Numbered from the stretch's first letter, positions 1 through 12,823 are shown. The stretch is 64,000 bases of DNA from Sycobia sp. Sy_11 (GCA_018907035.1 JACCIC010000170.1:679001-743000), one strand, 5' to 3'. Notes: generated by a model from the sequence alone, not told the origin. A program made the numbers and translations.

Positions 1-1940
1 CGCGTCGCGTTTAACTCTTATTTATCACTACGTGCGCCGAGGACTTCAATCTCTCCCGATGTATGGCTGGAGTTAATTTCAGGCCCTTCCTCTTCTTTCT
101 CCTCCTTCCACTGCTCCTCCTCGGCCGCTCGGGCAACGATTCGGTGCATATAAGAGAGCGCGGCGCGGAAGGTTCGAGTCGTCCGATAAGGCACACACCT
201 ACATCGCCCCATCACACATGCAAAGGGAGGGAGGGAGGGAGATAAAGGGGAAAGTGCACTGGGATGGGCGGATAAGAGGGAGGGTAACAGAGTGCCATCC
301 ATTCTTTGATTATGGGCTTGATGATTGCATGGAGAATCGAGCTCTCTTGCCGGGAAGACTTTTAGGACGATATCGATTAGTTTCCTTTCGTGATCGAGCG
401 GAATTTGCGAGGTACAATCTAGTTCTCGTTTAATATTTCCGAAGTCCAAAACAGAAGAAAGAGGAGATGGCGGTGGAGGGGAAGGCAGAGAATATGTGTC
501 AATATATTTGGGCGGAGGGTAGCTGAAATGCGGATCATTGATTTTCATACTGACATTCAGTTCTTAAATAGATAATTCCAAGAGTAGCTCATTGATCGCA
601 ACGTGTCCTGCATGCAAATACGTCACTTTTTTATTAAACTGAATACGTCCTCAGTGCTGTGAATTAGTCGAAGACCAGTGCCATTATTTCAGTGACACAG
701 TCCATAATTAGCGTCAAAAACTAATATTACTCTATTCCTGTGGCGGAAAGAATACTATTTTCATGAATTTCCGGACGAAAAAAAGCAAATTGCCATCTGT
801 ATTTCGTCGTCCAATGAATAGTGTTCTATTCATAACTGATGTTAATATTTTGAAAAACAAATTATAATCTTCTCGGCACAAATATAAAATGTATATTCGA
901 CGCGCAATGTGTACCGGACTATTTGAAATTCGCTGGCTTTTGCTGGGAACGTCGATTGATTTTTGAATTTTGGTTTTTATTTACATTAAATCCATTCTGG
1001 TCCAGATGAAACCTTCAATAAGTAGTAAGAATATTGGATGGAATGTTTTAGGCTTCGCCTGTAAGTATTGTACTACACAATTGGATGTACTATATCAATA
1101 ACTTCAATTATAACCTAATTAATAATTAAGTGCAATCTGCGTTAGTTCTACGGATTTATTGTTACATATTCATCAGACAATCTCATTAATATAGACAATT
1201 TACTTTATTAAATTGCAGTTAATTATCTGGAGAAGATTGAAAATTTTCATTATTAAGATTAGGTATTTAATTATCTATTTAGATATCACGAATAGAAATG
1301 AATTCGTTTCAATCAAACCTTTGGTCCATATACGAGAGACTCGCTAAAGATTGGAAAATGGCACGACGAGCATAAATCAATTTCGAAGAAAGCAGTGGAA
1401 AAATAAGAAGACTTACTCGCGTTATCGCTTTGTCAAGTCGATCGTTACAACGTCTCTCTAAAAGAGCCTAAGATTGCATTAAAATTATTTAGCATTAGAA
1501 TTTTTTGCTACCGCAGCATATGTCAAACGAAGCAACGTTGAAGCTATTGCAAAGATCATTTAAAAGAAACAAGACTCCAAAATTACGTTCTTATATGCCA
1601 ACACACGTTAAAACTGGAAGAGCCAGCAATCGCGCTTACGTTTCCAAATTTGCCTTCCACATGTACGCACACGCACGCGCGCACAGCCAAGCGCGTACAC
1701 TCAACACACAGCCCGATTAGAAAGCTTCCTCCTGGAAAGAGGGGGTTGCGACGAGCACGCGAGTCTGGGCAGAATCTACTTCAGGGGGGAGGGGAGTGGG
1801 GAATTTTTACGTTTCCTGCGGCCGCTGTACAGTCCGGAGAGAATTGGTCGAGTTCGCGTGCGCGGGCCGGTGCTCGCTGGCCGCCGGCCGCAAACCCAGC
1901 CCGACGCGCGCTGCGCGACCCCGCAAACGAATTTATTCTA
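1..1940. other. Non-coding stretch; GC-rich ends, AT-rich middle
   Basis: 1-540 and 1640-1925 are GC-richer; the middle is AT-rich. A 176-residue minus-strand open frame at 18-548 is Pro/Ser- and Glu-rich and looks like chance. Nothing else was recognised. Confidence 0.6.
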
Positions 1941-1975
1941 TATATAAAAGAGAGGCAGGTAAAAGAGTCCACCCT
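1941..1975 (+). promoter_or_regulatory. Candidate TATA-type core promoter
   Basis: TATATAAAAG at 1941-1950 is a near-perfect TATA box, preceded by a GC-rich stretch (1800-1925) and followed by pyrimidine- then purine-rich sequence without further TA repeats. A weak Inr-like site may lie about 30 bp downstream. No coding start can be tied to it; chance in AT-rich DNA is possible. Confidence 0.3.
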
Positions 1976-2999
1976 GAGAATTTCGTTTCCCTCTCCCTCC
2001 CCACTTCTCCTGCGCACTCTTTATTCGTGTGCTTCGAACAACGATCGTAGAGAAGAGAGCGAGATAAGGTCTCTCGTAGATAGAGGGATAGAGAAAAAGT
2101 TTTGGGAGGAAGAAACGCACGAGGGAAGCACGAGCTCTTTTCTTTATAATTCTCGATAAGATTAATGAAATTCTAAAAGGACATGTGTATGTGTTCTCTT
2201 CATTATGTACAAATGAAGTTACAGAATAAATTCCTTGTCCTTGGAGATAGATTTCTTATTCGATATAATGACTGGAATATGGGCGTATTTTTCAAAACGT
2301 GGTTCTTTTTTGAATAGCTTTCAGTACCTGAAGAATTTACCGTAATTAGCCAGAACTAAAGTTCGATCATTTTTAATTAATTGAGATGTAAATAACGTAC
2401 CTTTTATATCCTTGGTAACGATAATTATCCGATTAATTATTGGATAATGTTTGTCAGTGTGCTGCATCCGCGGTGCGCAGCTACATAATTGAATTAATTA
2501 TACATCTCCGATGCCGACTTCCCGTGATCGAATTAGCGAATTTCGATGCTGGATTTATGAATTGATTGCGCGCATTATACTCGTATCGTCGAAGAAACGA
2601 CGTAAAAATAATCGTTTACGATTGCTTTAATGATTTAACACAACACGATTTGTACAGGATTTCGCTGGTCTAAATGAAGATTAATTAAAAAAAGGTATAC
2701 AAATTATGTTATTTTCAATTTAACAATTTATTAACAAGAAAATAAAATAAAATTGCTTACTTTGAAAGTTTCAGAAACTAAGAAGGAACTTAAATTAATT
2801 ATTTAGTTAGACGAGCAACGTGTAACCCATTCTCAGACGTACAACGATCTGACTGTAAACAAAACAAGTACCTTCAAGACATCAAAACTTTTGTATTTTT
2901 AATGGATTTTACCAATAATAGCAGTTATTATTAATAACGTTACAATTAAAATAATATATTATGCCGAATGGTTTATTCAATTTTATTATATATGGAGTC
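1976..2999. other. Non-coding stretch
   Basis: Purine/pyrimidine-rich sequence to 2160, then AT-rich sequence with no repeat, motif or coding signal recognised. Confidence 0.6.
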
Positions 3000-3200
3000 C
3001 TACTATGGCTCGATCGCTAGAGCAAAGGACTAGTAACTTGGTGATCCGAGTTCAAATCCCGGTCTCGGCGATTGACACAGGCACCGATGTAATAATTTGT
3101 ATCTGCATTGTTTACACACACATCGTAGACCTCCGTCGCTGATTAGAGCCGGTATTTGGAAGCATAAATAGACCGACGTTAAATAACATAAAAAAAAATT
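3000..3200 (+). mobile_element. tRNA-derived SINE-like element
   Basis: About 200 bp with the build of a tRNA SINE. An A-box-like TGGCTCGATCGC at 3006 is followed about 42 bp later by the B-box GAGTTCAAATCCC at 3048-3060. A tRNA-unrelated body comes next, ending in an A-rich tail (ACATAAAAAAAAATT, about 3187-3200). The promoter spacing is that of RNA polymerase III internal promoters. It is not a good tRNA gene: the acceptor stem does not pair and there is no clean anticodon arm. Target-site duplications were not evident. Confidence 0.6.
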
Positions 3201-4889
3201 ATAATAGATTTAAAAACTTATTTTCATTAAGGTAGTACGAGCATAATTCAAATTATTGGATAATGACACGAAATTAGTCTTACGTGTTTTATACAATAAA
3301 ACTATAGATTTCGGAAAAAAAATTACTGGTTAATTCGAAATTACTGATATAACTTTTCACAAAAAATATTTTGAAAGTAGTATGAATTACATAATAGTAT
3401 ATCTATAAATAAGAGAATTTTTGCAAAATGTTTATTTAACTGTTGTCTATAGAAACTGAAGATATAAATAAAGATATTAACTACTAATAATGCAATTGTT
3501 AAAATTACTATTACATCTGACAGTTACGGAAAGTAAAAACAATTTTGATATGTTTATACGTATTATTACAGTATATATTTAAAAAATAAGTATTATATAA
3601 TAAATAATGAATTTATTCTTGTAGGATCCGTTTCAATGGGAAGTCCGACTCAAACCACATTAATAACATTTTGTTGAACTGACGGTAAAAAGAAAAATGT
3701 TCGATTTAGTTTCATTTAAAAGAAAAAATCACGACAATAGGATTTGTTCAGCAAGTTATATTTATAGTACAGAGCGAAGGAAAAATACAGTTTGAGGTCA
3801 AAAAATAGATTTTATACCTGTCCTATACGAAATCGCATTGATGAAAATGAAGTTTCATTCGAGACATAAAATAAAATTTATTCGAAATCTATTTTTGTTT
3901 ATCATCCAATCGTTTCGAATTTAGACGTACTCTCAATCATGTAATGTTTATAGAAGCACATTCTTGTAATAATGGTTAAAAAGCTCCGCAACCAAGATTT
4001 TTGTTATCATGATTTATTTTGATGACCTAAATAGATCTAATGAACGTATTGTAAATTATTTTTAGTAATAGAATATTATAATATTGTTTTTAGTAATAGA
4101 ATTACATACTTAAAAGTTAATTTATACATTTTTGAAAAAATTAATATCGTATCCTTTAAGAACAAATATTTGGATATCTTACATCTTTACAAATCTGCCA
4201 TATATGAAATTTTGAGAATGTTAAAAATACTTTTAGTGGAAACCAAATTAAAAGCATATTAAGATCTTCGGTTCGATAATATTATATTTTTATAATCTTA
4301 TGTGAAAATATTCTTCTTATTCGTTACCTTTACTATTTTATATAAAATTCATTTACATGTGTTTTTTCTTATTCGCCCTCTTCACTTTCACGTGGATAAA
4401 ATAAAAATTTTCTTCATAAATATTGGAACTATTTAGATTTAAGTCAAAATTTAATTTTTGACCCTTTACAATTTTGGTGGGCTTTAAAATAATGATGATA
4501 AATAAATTTTATCATCAGTATTTGTACTTAATCTCATCCTTAAATTAATAATTCTGCGTTTTTTTTTCTCATCCCATCGACTGTAATTTTGACTTTCCTG
4601 CTCTTCTCAAACTATAGAGAGTGCAATATAGACTGTGTAGTTTGAAATGGAAAAGAAAACGGTCATTCCAATCGTCTTCGTTGCAATAATCCCATTGATG
4701 CATTATTCTCACCGTGTGATCTTCCTCAAAGCGTACGCCGCCTCCTAGTACTACCAATCACTTCCTTGCCTCCCCTTCTATATCTCTACCCTTTTATCTC
4801 TCTCTCTCCCTCTCTCCTGTTGCACAACCCCGCAACCAAGACCCCGAGAAATTTCATTATGCACTGCAGTAGTAAGCGATCCGCTCTGC
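3201..4889. other. AT-rich non-coding stretch
   Basis: No coding signal. It holds the short direct repeat near 4055 and a (TC)n-like run at 4797-4818. Confidence 0.6.
4055..4105. repeat. Short direct repeat
   Basis: TTTTTAGTAATAGAAT occurs twice about 28 bp apart in AT-rich DNA, consistent with a small local duplication. Confidence 0.6.
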
Positions 4890-5075
4890 TTCCCCCTTAC
4901 GTCAATAAGGGGCAGTTCGCTGCGTCAGTAGTGTGAGTCACGCTGGTGTCAGCCGTGCGCCGACCGACAAAGGAGAGGGGATCTCGCAATCCGGGTGGAC
5001 ATCGCTCTTTGTGGTCGACCGCGGCGACCACTGGAATTACACCATGCTCGGAAAAGGGGTGAAGGGGCAAGTTAG
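4890..5075 (+). promoter_or_regulatory. GC-rich promoter-like island with CRE-like site and Inr motifs
   Basis: TTACGTCAA (4898-4906), a CRE-like core, sits in a 7-bp inverted repeat (CCCCTTA/TAAGGGG, 4893-4899 and 4906-4912). The insect initiator core TCAGT occurs at 4925, with a further GTCAG at about 4949. An ATG at 5044 opens a 7-codon frame leading to GCAAGT at 5067, which resembles a GC-AG donor. A (TA)n tract follows directly. The combination suggests a transcription start region, but nothing ties it to a gene. Confidence 0.3.
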
Positions 5076-5076
5076 T

Positions 5077-5081
<5 letters not shown>

Positions 5082-5129
<48 letters not shown>
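5082..5129. repeat. (TA)n microsatellite
   Basis: Uninterrupted TA repeat, about 24 units, directly after the promoter-like island. Confidence 0.95.
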
Positions 5130-5133
<4 letters not shown>

Positions 5134-6400
5134 CGTAAAATATAGCTATATCTTAAGTAATGTAACAATGTAAAAAGGCCTTTTTATTTATCTAAATATG
5201 TAAAAATAATATAAACAAAATTTATTATTCAAGAATTTACTTCAAATTAAGTTCAGATAAGAGGTTTTACTTTGTTTCTAATATTGAACTGATGCATAAT
5301 AATTTGTACTGTGTTATATTAATAACAAAGTGAATTTCTTATTAACTATTTTGAAAATATTCAAATAATCAACAATTTTTTATATCACAAGTGGAAGAGA
5401 ATTTAATTTGTTAAAGTATCCTCACGTTTTATCAATTCAACCATACAAAACGAATTTCATAAAAAATTTGATAATTTGACGAAACAATTTTCAAAATATT
5501 TTACTCTAGAATATTAATTATTTAGACACCATAAGTGAAAAGTAAGTTTTCGTTTAATTTAGTTATACGAGTAATATTTTGTAATATAATTTTGTAATAT
5601 AATTGTATTTCAAACTTGATACCACAGTACCTGTTAAAATTACTATTTATGTAATTAAGTATTATACTTAATTAGTCAACTATCCGCTAATTAATATTCC
5701 GAACAATAATAAATTAAATATAATAATGTAATTAAATTATGAAGAAAGAAGTACCATTGATTGTAATTATTATAAATACCATCTGTAGCAAATTTGGGAT
5801 TATATTCTAGATAATTTAATTTTAAAAATTAAGATTTAACTATATCAGTCAAGAATAAACTATTTATATAGAAAGAAAACATTTAATAATCAACTTTTCT
5901 TATACTCTTTCATTTCTTTTTTCTATTTCATATTTTTTTACACTATATCAATAATGTCTGTATTATTAATCTGAAACTAGTCTGAATTATCGAATGTTGA
6001 ATACTAAATCGGAAAAGAAATGTATAAAAATTTCTTTAAAATATCCGTATTTACATGTACACGAACTGCGTCACTATCCCAGTCAATCACCTTATGTGCT
6101 TATACAGCATTTTCTATCAAAGCATATCGAACGCGATATTTCGCATATCTCTGGATCCGCGCGCGAGAAATAGAAAAAGGCAAGGCCAAAAAAAAAATGA
6201 ACACACATGCCGAGTTGACCGTCGGCAAAGGACAGACCTGTCTCTATCTGTGTCTGTTCGTCTCGGTCTACTGTGCCTATTTATAGGCGAAGTCAACGCT
6301 CGCCGGTTGCCGCCGCCGCGTCGGCGTCGGAGCTTTGATTCGGCGTACAACGAGGGGTGAGCCGTCTGAAGTCACTGCCTCCTCGGGCTAGTTGGAATTC
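5130..6400. other. AT-rich stretch ending in a GC-rich island
   Basis: 5130-6000 is AT-rich and empty. 6290-6390 is GC-rich, with the palindrome GCCTATTTATAGGC at about 6271-6284. Open frames there are Arg-rich and not credible. Confidence 0.55.
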
Positions 6401-6720
6401 TCTCTCTCTCTCTCACTCGCTCTTATAGAGCTCGAAGACCGCAGACGATGCGTAAGTACCCAAAAGCGGTCGGCAAGAGGCAGTGGCTTGCTCTCTCCTC
6501 TTTTGTTTGTCTTGAGCCGCGCGCCGCCGTTGCTCTTTGTTGACTTCGCTATCGCCTACCCCGTCGCACCTCTCTCTCTCTCTCTCTCCCACCCACTCAC
6601 TCATTCGCTCACTCATTCACTCACTCTTTCTCCCTCTGTCTCAGTCACTCTCTCATTCCCCCACGCTCTCTCTCTCTCCCTTTCTCTCATCGATTATTCC
6701 CTCTCCCCTGCGGTGTCACT
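6401..6720. repeat. Pyrimidine-rich low-complexity block with (TC)n runs
   Basis: (TC)n at 6401-6414 and 6571-6588, plus imperfect CACT/CATT repeats at 6589-6720. Overlapping open frames (for example 6392-6769) are Ser/Leu repeats and not credible genes. Confidence 0.85.
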
Positions 6721-8103
6721 GTACAACGTCTGTTTGAGTTGTCCTGAAAGGAAATTCGACTCTATATAATACTCGCGGCCCTTTCTGGCGATTCCGTATT
6801 CTGAAGATCGATTGACTGGCTAAGAATCGGAGCCGATTGTGAATGGTTTTCTGAACTCCTTTTCCCCGGTGAATTTTGGCATCGAATATTAAAGCGATTT
6901 TTCTTTTTTGAAGTATACATTAAGGTACGCGATAACAGCCTTCCATTTGTTTACAAAGGATTGATTGACTCATATATAATATCGATATAAATATAAATTA
7001 ATAAAATTTGTAAGAAATATTTTAAAAAGTTATTTCATATTTTCAATGGCAATATTCATTTTATTTTATAACAAAAGCTAATTTCTTAATAATAAAAAGA
7101 AGCTTTTGTTTTTTTGGAAGTTTCCTATACCTCTAATATCTGATGTATCATATAAAACCACAAAAAACTATTATTCCTATTAACTATCACCAATTTATAA
7201 TAGATCTACTTCATTTTAAGCAGTTAAGAAATTGTTTTTTATAGCTTTTTCACAAATTTTTTAATTTTAATTTAAACGTTTAATTTAGTTTGAATTTAAC
7301 TTTAATTTCAATTTTTCAAAAATTTTGTTGCCCAAAAATTCGATTAATAAATAACTACCGACACGAAACGTATAAATATTATTTTACATTTTGATCAATA
7401 TCTAATTGAAAAATTCAATTTTTTAAAAAAATATTTTAGGCTTACATTAAGTGACAGAAAAATACTCTAATCATTTCAATTTCCAATATTATATATGTTT
7501 GTCACAATCAATCATTGAAATTTTCGTGTATTTTTAGTTATCAATATTTTTATTGTGATAATTCAAATATACGTGTAAATAACAGTATTCTTTTTATTAT
7601 TTATTAATTATTTATCGTTTCTAATAGTCATGATTTTTCGGTTCTTCTTTAAAATGAAATCTTCTTTTTGGAGATAAATATAAACAAGTTTTAACCAATC
7701 CTTTAACTAAATTACTTAACTTGTTTCCTATTCTTGAGCGCATAATTTTAAAATGGAAAAGAACAAACGAGGTTTACTAAAAATATTCAACAACTCCACT
7801 TATCTGAGATTGCATGAGTGCAATTTTTATAAGTAGGTATGTTTAACATTTTAAATGCTCCTAATCACCTGCGAAAATATGTGAACGCATGTTTTAACCT
7901 CAATGCAAAAACACACTTCGGCATTGTGACGATTAAAGTAATTATATCCAAATAAAATTAAGCTTAAAAAGTAAAAAAAGGCACTACGATTATAAGAAAA
8001 TTTATATTTTAAGAACTATTAATAATTAACAGTGCGATTGCTTACACCGATTATCATAGATTCTGAATTAAAGCTGTTAATAAAATTTCAAAGAAATATA
8101 AAT

Positions 8104-8105
<2 letters not shown>
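6721..8105. other. AT-rich non-coding stretch
   Basis: After a short GC-richer start (to about 6850) the sequence is AT-rich with no recognised element. Confidence 0.6.

Positions 8106-8154
<49 letters not shown>
8106..8154. repeat. (TA)n microsatellite
   Basis: Uninterrupted TA repeat immediately before the interspersed repeat at 8155. Confidence 0.95.
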
Positions 8155-8155
<1 letters not shown>

Positions 8156-8925
8156 TAGTATCCCCCGTCTTCGCTTCGAGATGATTCCGAGATGATAATT
8201 TAATCAATTTCATAAACAGTTCAATAATACCTAAGTCAAAAGTACTCTATACTATATATAAATCTATATTAAGAGACTAATTTTCCTATTGTCACTTCCG
8301 AAGAAAAAGCTGCTTCAAATCAGCGTCTATTTCAAAAAGGTGATCTGTGTAAAATTGTACTTTCATGTTCCGGTGGAATATGAAACTCCCCGTAGAAATA
8401 GTCCCGTCATACCAGGACATTGCCTTCTATAGTCCACACATGAAACTACCCGTAGAAGACATCCTGAGGCATCTACAAATCCTTTATTTCCTTTTTTACC
8501 CTCATCCAAAACAAAATGTACAAAAAATATCCATAGTTTGGGTGGTATCAGATTAACCTGAAGAAGAAAAAGGACAATACTGCCTAAAATCACACCTTCT
8601 TTCGAATAGTTTCTCCCGAACACATCCTTCCGAAATCTCAAATTTGGATATGATCATTCAAATGAACTGGCCTGGTATTAATACTTTAAGCTGACTGCTT
8701 TGAGTGGATATTTTATATAATACATAATATTTTATATAAGACCGTTAACTGCGCTCTTAATTTATTGAAGAAAGTAAAATAATTTTCATCAAAAAACATA
8801 ACCTATGTCCTACCGAAGATAATATAGAATATATATGTTGAATTTCAGAGCAATCGGTTCAGTAGTTTTTTTGTTTGACGTGTACAAATAAAAACACGCT
8901 TTCTCTTTATAAATTAGTATGATAT
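8155..8925 (+). repeat. Interspersed repeat, RTE-like non-LTR or non-autonomous element remnant
   Basis: Begins right after a (TA)n tract with ACTAGTATCCCCCGTCTTCGCTTCG. It ends with TTTCAGAGCAATCGGTTCAGTAG (about 8846-8868), a T tract, then ACACGCTTTCTCTTTATAAATTAGTATGATA. Both ends resemble repeats common in insect genomes (a CCCGNCTTCGC start, and an AATCGGTTCAGTAGTTT end often seen at RTE-type LINE tails and related elements). Internally, TGAAACTNCCCGTAGAA occurs twice (8380 and 8440), indicating a partial duplication. Open frames are short and carry no recognised domain. The family assignment is from memory and uncertain; the repeat nature is more secure. Confidence 0.45.
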
Positions 8926-10899
8926 GATATATATGTGTGTATATACATAATTCATAAAGCTTTAGATATTATTTGAATTGATATAGATTAATTTCATTTA
9001 AGTCGAAATATAATTATAAAATCTATTCTAGAAATTAACTAATTGTATTATCTGCATAATATTTAGATATTGAAGTATAATTTTTTAGTAATTATAAATA
9101 AGAAATGTTCAAATAAGATAGATGGAAACGTTCAAAATAAATCCCATATTTGATTTAATTAATAAAGGTGCAGAATACCGAGCGTATTTATTAGCTTATG
9201 TATTCAAGCGAATCGTGCTCGCATATTAATTCTCTTTAATAATAACGGCTAATTATCTAATTAGCTTATACTGTAATTATTGTCCAATTAATATCCAACA
9301 AAAAGATTTCTACCTTATCGCCCGTGATAATTAAATATGAATCCGATCCGTATCAAACGGACCGTCACCATAGCTCTCATTGGTCATTACTTTCTCCTCC
9401 TTTTAACGATCTCTCGCCCAGCCTTTGTTCTCCCTCGCGACGCGCAGATCGACTCGCAAAAGAACCGAAACGACATCCTTTCGATGCCTTTTGCCGCGCT
9501 GGCGCGTTTGCCCAGTACAAAATCTCCCGTCTTGAGTGGGAGTTCCGCTCACCGAGCCTCTGACTATGTCCCATTAGCTATTCAAGCACAATACGCCCGA
9601 GCTCGACGAAATGCCTCCCGCGACCCCAATTTGCTCGCCCTACGAAAATCGTTCCGGCTTCGCCTACTCCTGAATGAGAGAATCAAAATTAATGGAGCAT
9701 CCGTCCAGAAAGTACATTTTATGTGTTAACAATAAATCTCCGTAAATTTTACATTAATACAATATCTCCGTGGAATTTCCAAAAAATTAGAAGGCAATCT
9801 TAAAAGAAAAAAAAATTATGTATTTATATTTTCTCCAAAATATGTTTAAGGATTTTTTTATTCGAACTAATATCGTCATAATTACAAAAATAGCAAAAAT
9901 ACCTAATTGAGAAGGGTCTATAATTTGATTATCTAAGTGTTAACAAATCGACATTAAATTTCGATATGATTTTTTAATAGTATTTATAACACATTTAAGT
10001 ATTTTTATTATAATATATAAGATTTTATTTTCCACCAAATTTGAATTTACAGTGCATCTTGAATGAATGCTCAGTTACAGTGAATGTTGATTGAATGCTC
10101 AGTTCAATTCGGGAATGAGTCTGGAAGCAATTTTCGACTTTAGAGATCATATATACTCATATATAATCTATATTCTATAATAAAATAATAATATGAAATA
10201 AAATCCTAATAAGTTTCATCATTTTTGAATTATATGCCTTTTATGAAATGTCAGTTTTATTTTTTAGATTTTTCCGTAGAATAAAAATATATAAATATTC
10301 GTTGAAATTTTTTTCTCAATTTCGAAATTATAAATGAAATATTGACTGGTAATAATTTAAAAGAAATCATAATAGTCCGTGCAATATCATGGTGCCATTT
10401 CAGTTGAAAGTCATAATTAAATGTTAAACCGAAGAACGAAAATATTAAACCTACGTAAAATCATGCTTTACTCTATTCTGCTTTTCCTCCTTTTTCACAA
10501 TCGATCGTTCACGTCATACAATCTGAGATTAGACAATGCATTTTTTATTAACAATCATTAGTAAGTTTATTCTAATGTATTATCTAACAAATGCCATTAC
10601 GGTAAAGCCATTCGATAACTTACTATCAACGTATAATTTAATTATTATTTAATGATATACATTCTAGCTTTTTCAAAATTTATACTTTTTTTAACAATTT
10701 TTAAGTTCCTGATGAAATTTCCCTCAGGTGACACCAGTTTAAAACGAAACATACTTTTGCGTCGAACGAAATTAATAGATATTTCACTATACGTTAAACA
10801 ACGCTTGGAGTTGGTCTATATATTAAATTAAATAAATTTTTCAGTCCTTGCTAAAAGAAAGTTATCAATTTAATTAAGTAACACCAAGTGTATTCTGGA
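8926..10899. other. Non-coding stretch with one GC-richer island
   Basis: AT-rich except for 9340-9730, where two overlapping + frames (79 and 130 residues) show no known domain. GAATGCTCAGTT is duplicated near 10065 and 10093. Confidence 0.55.
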
Positions 10900-11820
10900 A
10901 ATTGGGCTCGCCGTATTAAGCCGAGCGCCCGCGCGCTCCAGCGCGATATCGACTAAAATTTACACGACGAGCCATTATTATTGGGACACGGATATCGGGG
11001 ACAATACGCCAGAATGAACAATAACGCCAAGTCCGGTTACAGTGAGAATATCCGCGTCAGTCGCACTTGTACGTCGAAGAGCGCATCAGTGACCACCCCT
11101 CCTCTTTCTCCATTACTAATGCCAATGATCTATCTTTCCGCGAATGCAGAGCAGGATCCTCGTCGGTATATCCTAGCCGGAATCTCCCCCTCCCCCCCGC
11201 GCTCATAGCCGTTAAATTCGTCGGCAATACGTATAAAATTCGCAGACCCTGCAGCCGCCAACCCCTTTTCCCTAATGCCAGCGCGTTTCATTCTCGCGCT
11301 AATAGCACGGGTCAATATCGGAATGGGCGGCGGGGGAGGGGAGGGGGCACCCGCCTTCAACACTCCCATGCTGAACACACGCTCACACCTCCCCGCCCGC
11401 GTTCATTCGCGATTCCGCGCGGTCGTGTGTTTTTCACGACTGCCTTGCATTCGCCCCTTGGCAGCGTTGCCGTTGCGCATCTCTCGCGTGTATATTTGGC
11501 ACATCGGGGAGGGGGTGTATAATCTCGCACGCGTCCATTGTTCTTTCGTTTTAACGGTGTGCCCATTCGAATGTGCGGCTTGCCCCGGGCGTTTACGGCG
11601 AGAGATAGGCAAGAAAATAAGGGTGGGGAGGGTGAAGGGAATGGCCTCGATGTCCCGTCGTTCTTGGGTATTTACCCTTTGTGGATATTGAAAATTTTTC
11701 CCTGTTTTTTTTTCCTGTTTTTTTTTTTCCTTTTTAGTGTGGGGCGTGTGCGTAATATTGGATGGACAACGAGGACGTTGACCAGATAACAGCAGGACAC
11801 ACAATAGCCCGTCTGTCATA
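10900..11820. other. GC-rich island
   Basis: CpG- and G/C-run-rich sequence with many overlapping open frames on both strands, the typical chance result of few stops in GC-rich DNA. Contains the G4 motif at 11325. Possible promoter or enhancer; no gene was recognised. Confidence 0.5.
11325..11347 (+). other. G-quadruplex-forming motif
   Basis: Four G runs of three or more bases with loops of 1-4 bases (GGG-CGGC-GGGGG-A-GGGG-A-GGGGG) meet the standard G4 pattern on the + strand, inside a GC-rich island (10900-11820). In vivo folding is unknown. Confidence 0.5.
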
Positions 11821-12820
11821 ATAGCCTGCGGCTTGTTCGAAACGTATTTTTGTATTTAAATATTTAGGGAGTTTGTTAAAACATCAGGAAGTGCGTGTTT
11901 TGATAAAACGAAGATAGATAAGTTCTGAGTGCTTGGAAATTGAATTGTCCACAAAGTCAATTATGACCATTTTCTTTTTGAGATCCGATCTCAAATTTGT
12001 ATCGACTGTCTCCACTTTGGCTCGCACGCAATACAAGATAGCTTTCTCTTTAATTGATTAATTTTTCAGTGTAATTTTTCTACTATTTCTAAAGTATGCA
12101 GTATCAATTTGAATTTAACAATTTAGGTTATATTGCTTTTTTTAAGTCTTCTGTCTGTTACGGTTCGCAGTGAAAAAGATAATCTTATATTAGTGATAAG
12201 AAGTATTGCACACAGTTCATACATATCTAACTAGTTATGATAAATGCAGTAGTATGAATTTCTTGAAAAACAAAGGTAAAATATACGGTTCTCTAGTCTT
12301 CATTAACAATGCCGAATATTTTCACATGCCTGCATCAGTCAAGTTAGTAAAACGAGTGACATTCTGCTCCCGATACAATAATCAACTTCAAGATTATCAT
12401 CGAATTAGTTATCGACGTTTTGCAATGATATTATCTTCCACGAATTAGATATCTTGATATTATGTCACGAGAATCACAAATACATTTCAAAGTCGTGATT
12501 TTGAGGTCGGTGTGCTGTAAAGTTATATTATCCTTGATTCAAGAATAGTAAAGTCTAGAGATTTAAAAGAAATTACGTTGAATTTGTTCAATATAATACT
12601 GGTTTCTTTTATTTTCTGAAGTACATACGCGAAGTAATTCCATACTTTCTTCAATAGTAATCAGAACTAATCTTTAATTAAACTCTGAATTTTTTTAATC
12701 AATGAGCAAACTCTTCAGAAACGAATAAAATTCTCTTCGTCCAATATACGCCCATAAGTTAACTGTAATGTACTTTTCGAAATCTCTTGCGCATCGTGTA
12801 CAGAATCAGCTCCGCTGATC

Positions 12821-12823
<3 letters not shown>
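11821..12823. other. AT-rich non-coding stretch
   Basis: No repeat or coding signal recognised; an 80-residue + frame at 12206 has no known domain. Confidence 0.6.

Noticed and set aside
18..548. 176-residue minus-strand open frame
   Set aside because: Low-complexity Pro/Ser and Glu/Lys composition with no domain and no splice context; GC- and purine-rich DNA has few stops by chance.
1650..2159. 169-residue + open frame
   Set aside because: Starts in a CACA/CGCA repeat, crosses a likely TATA box and purine-rich sequence; no recognisable domain.
3000..3075. Functional tRNA gene
   Set aside because: A and B boxes are present but the acceptor stem does not pair and no clean anticodon loop is seen; better explained as a SINE-like element.
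6392..6769. 125-residue Ser/Leu-rich frame
   Set aside because: Translation of (TC)n repeats.
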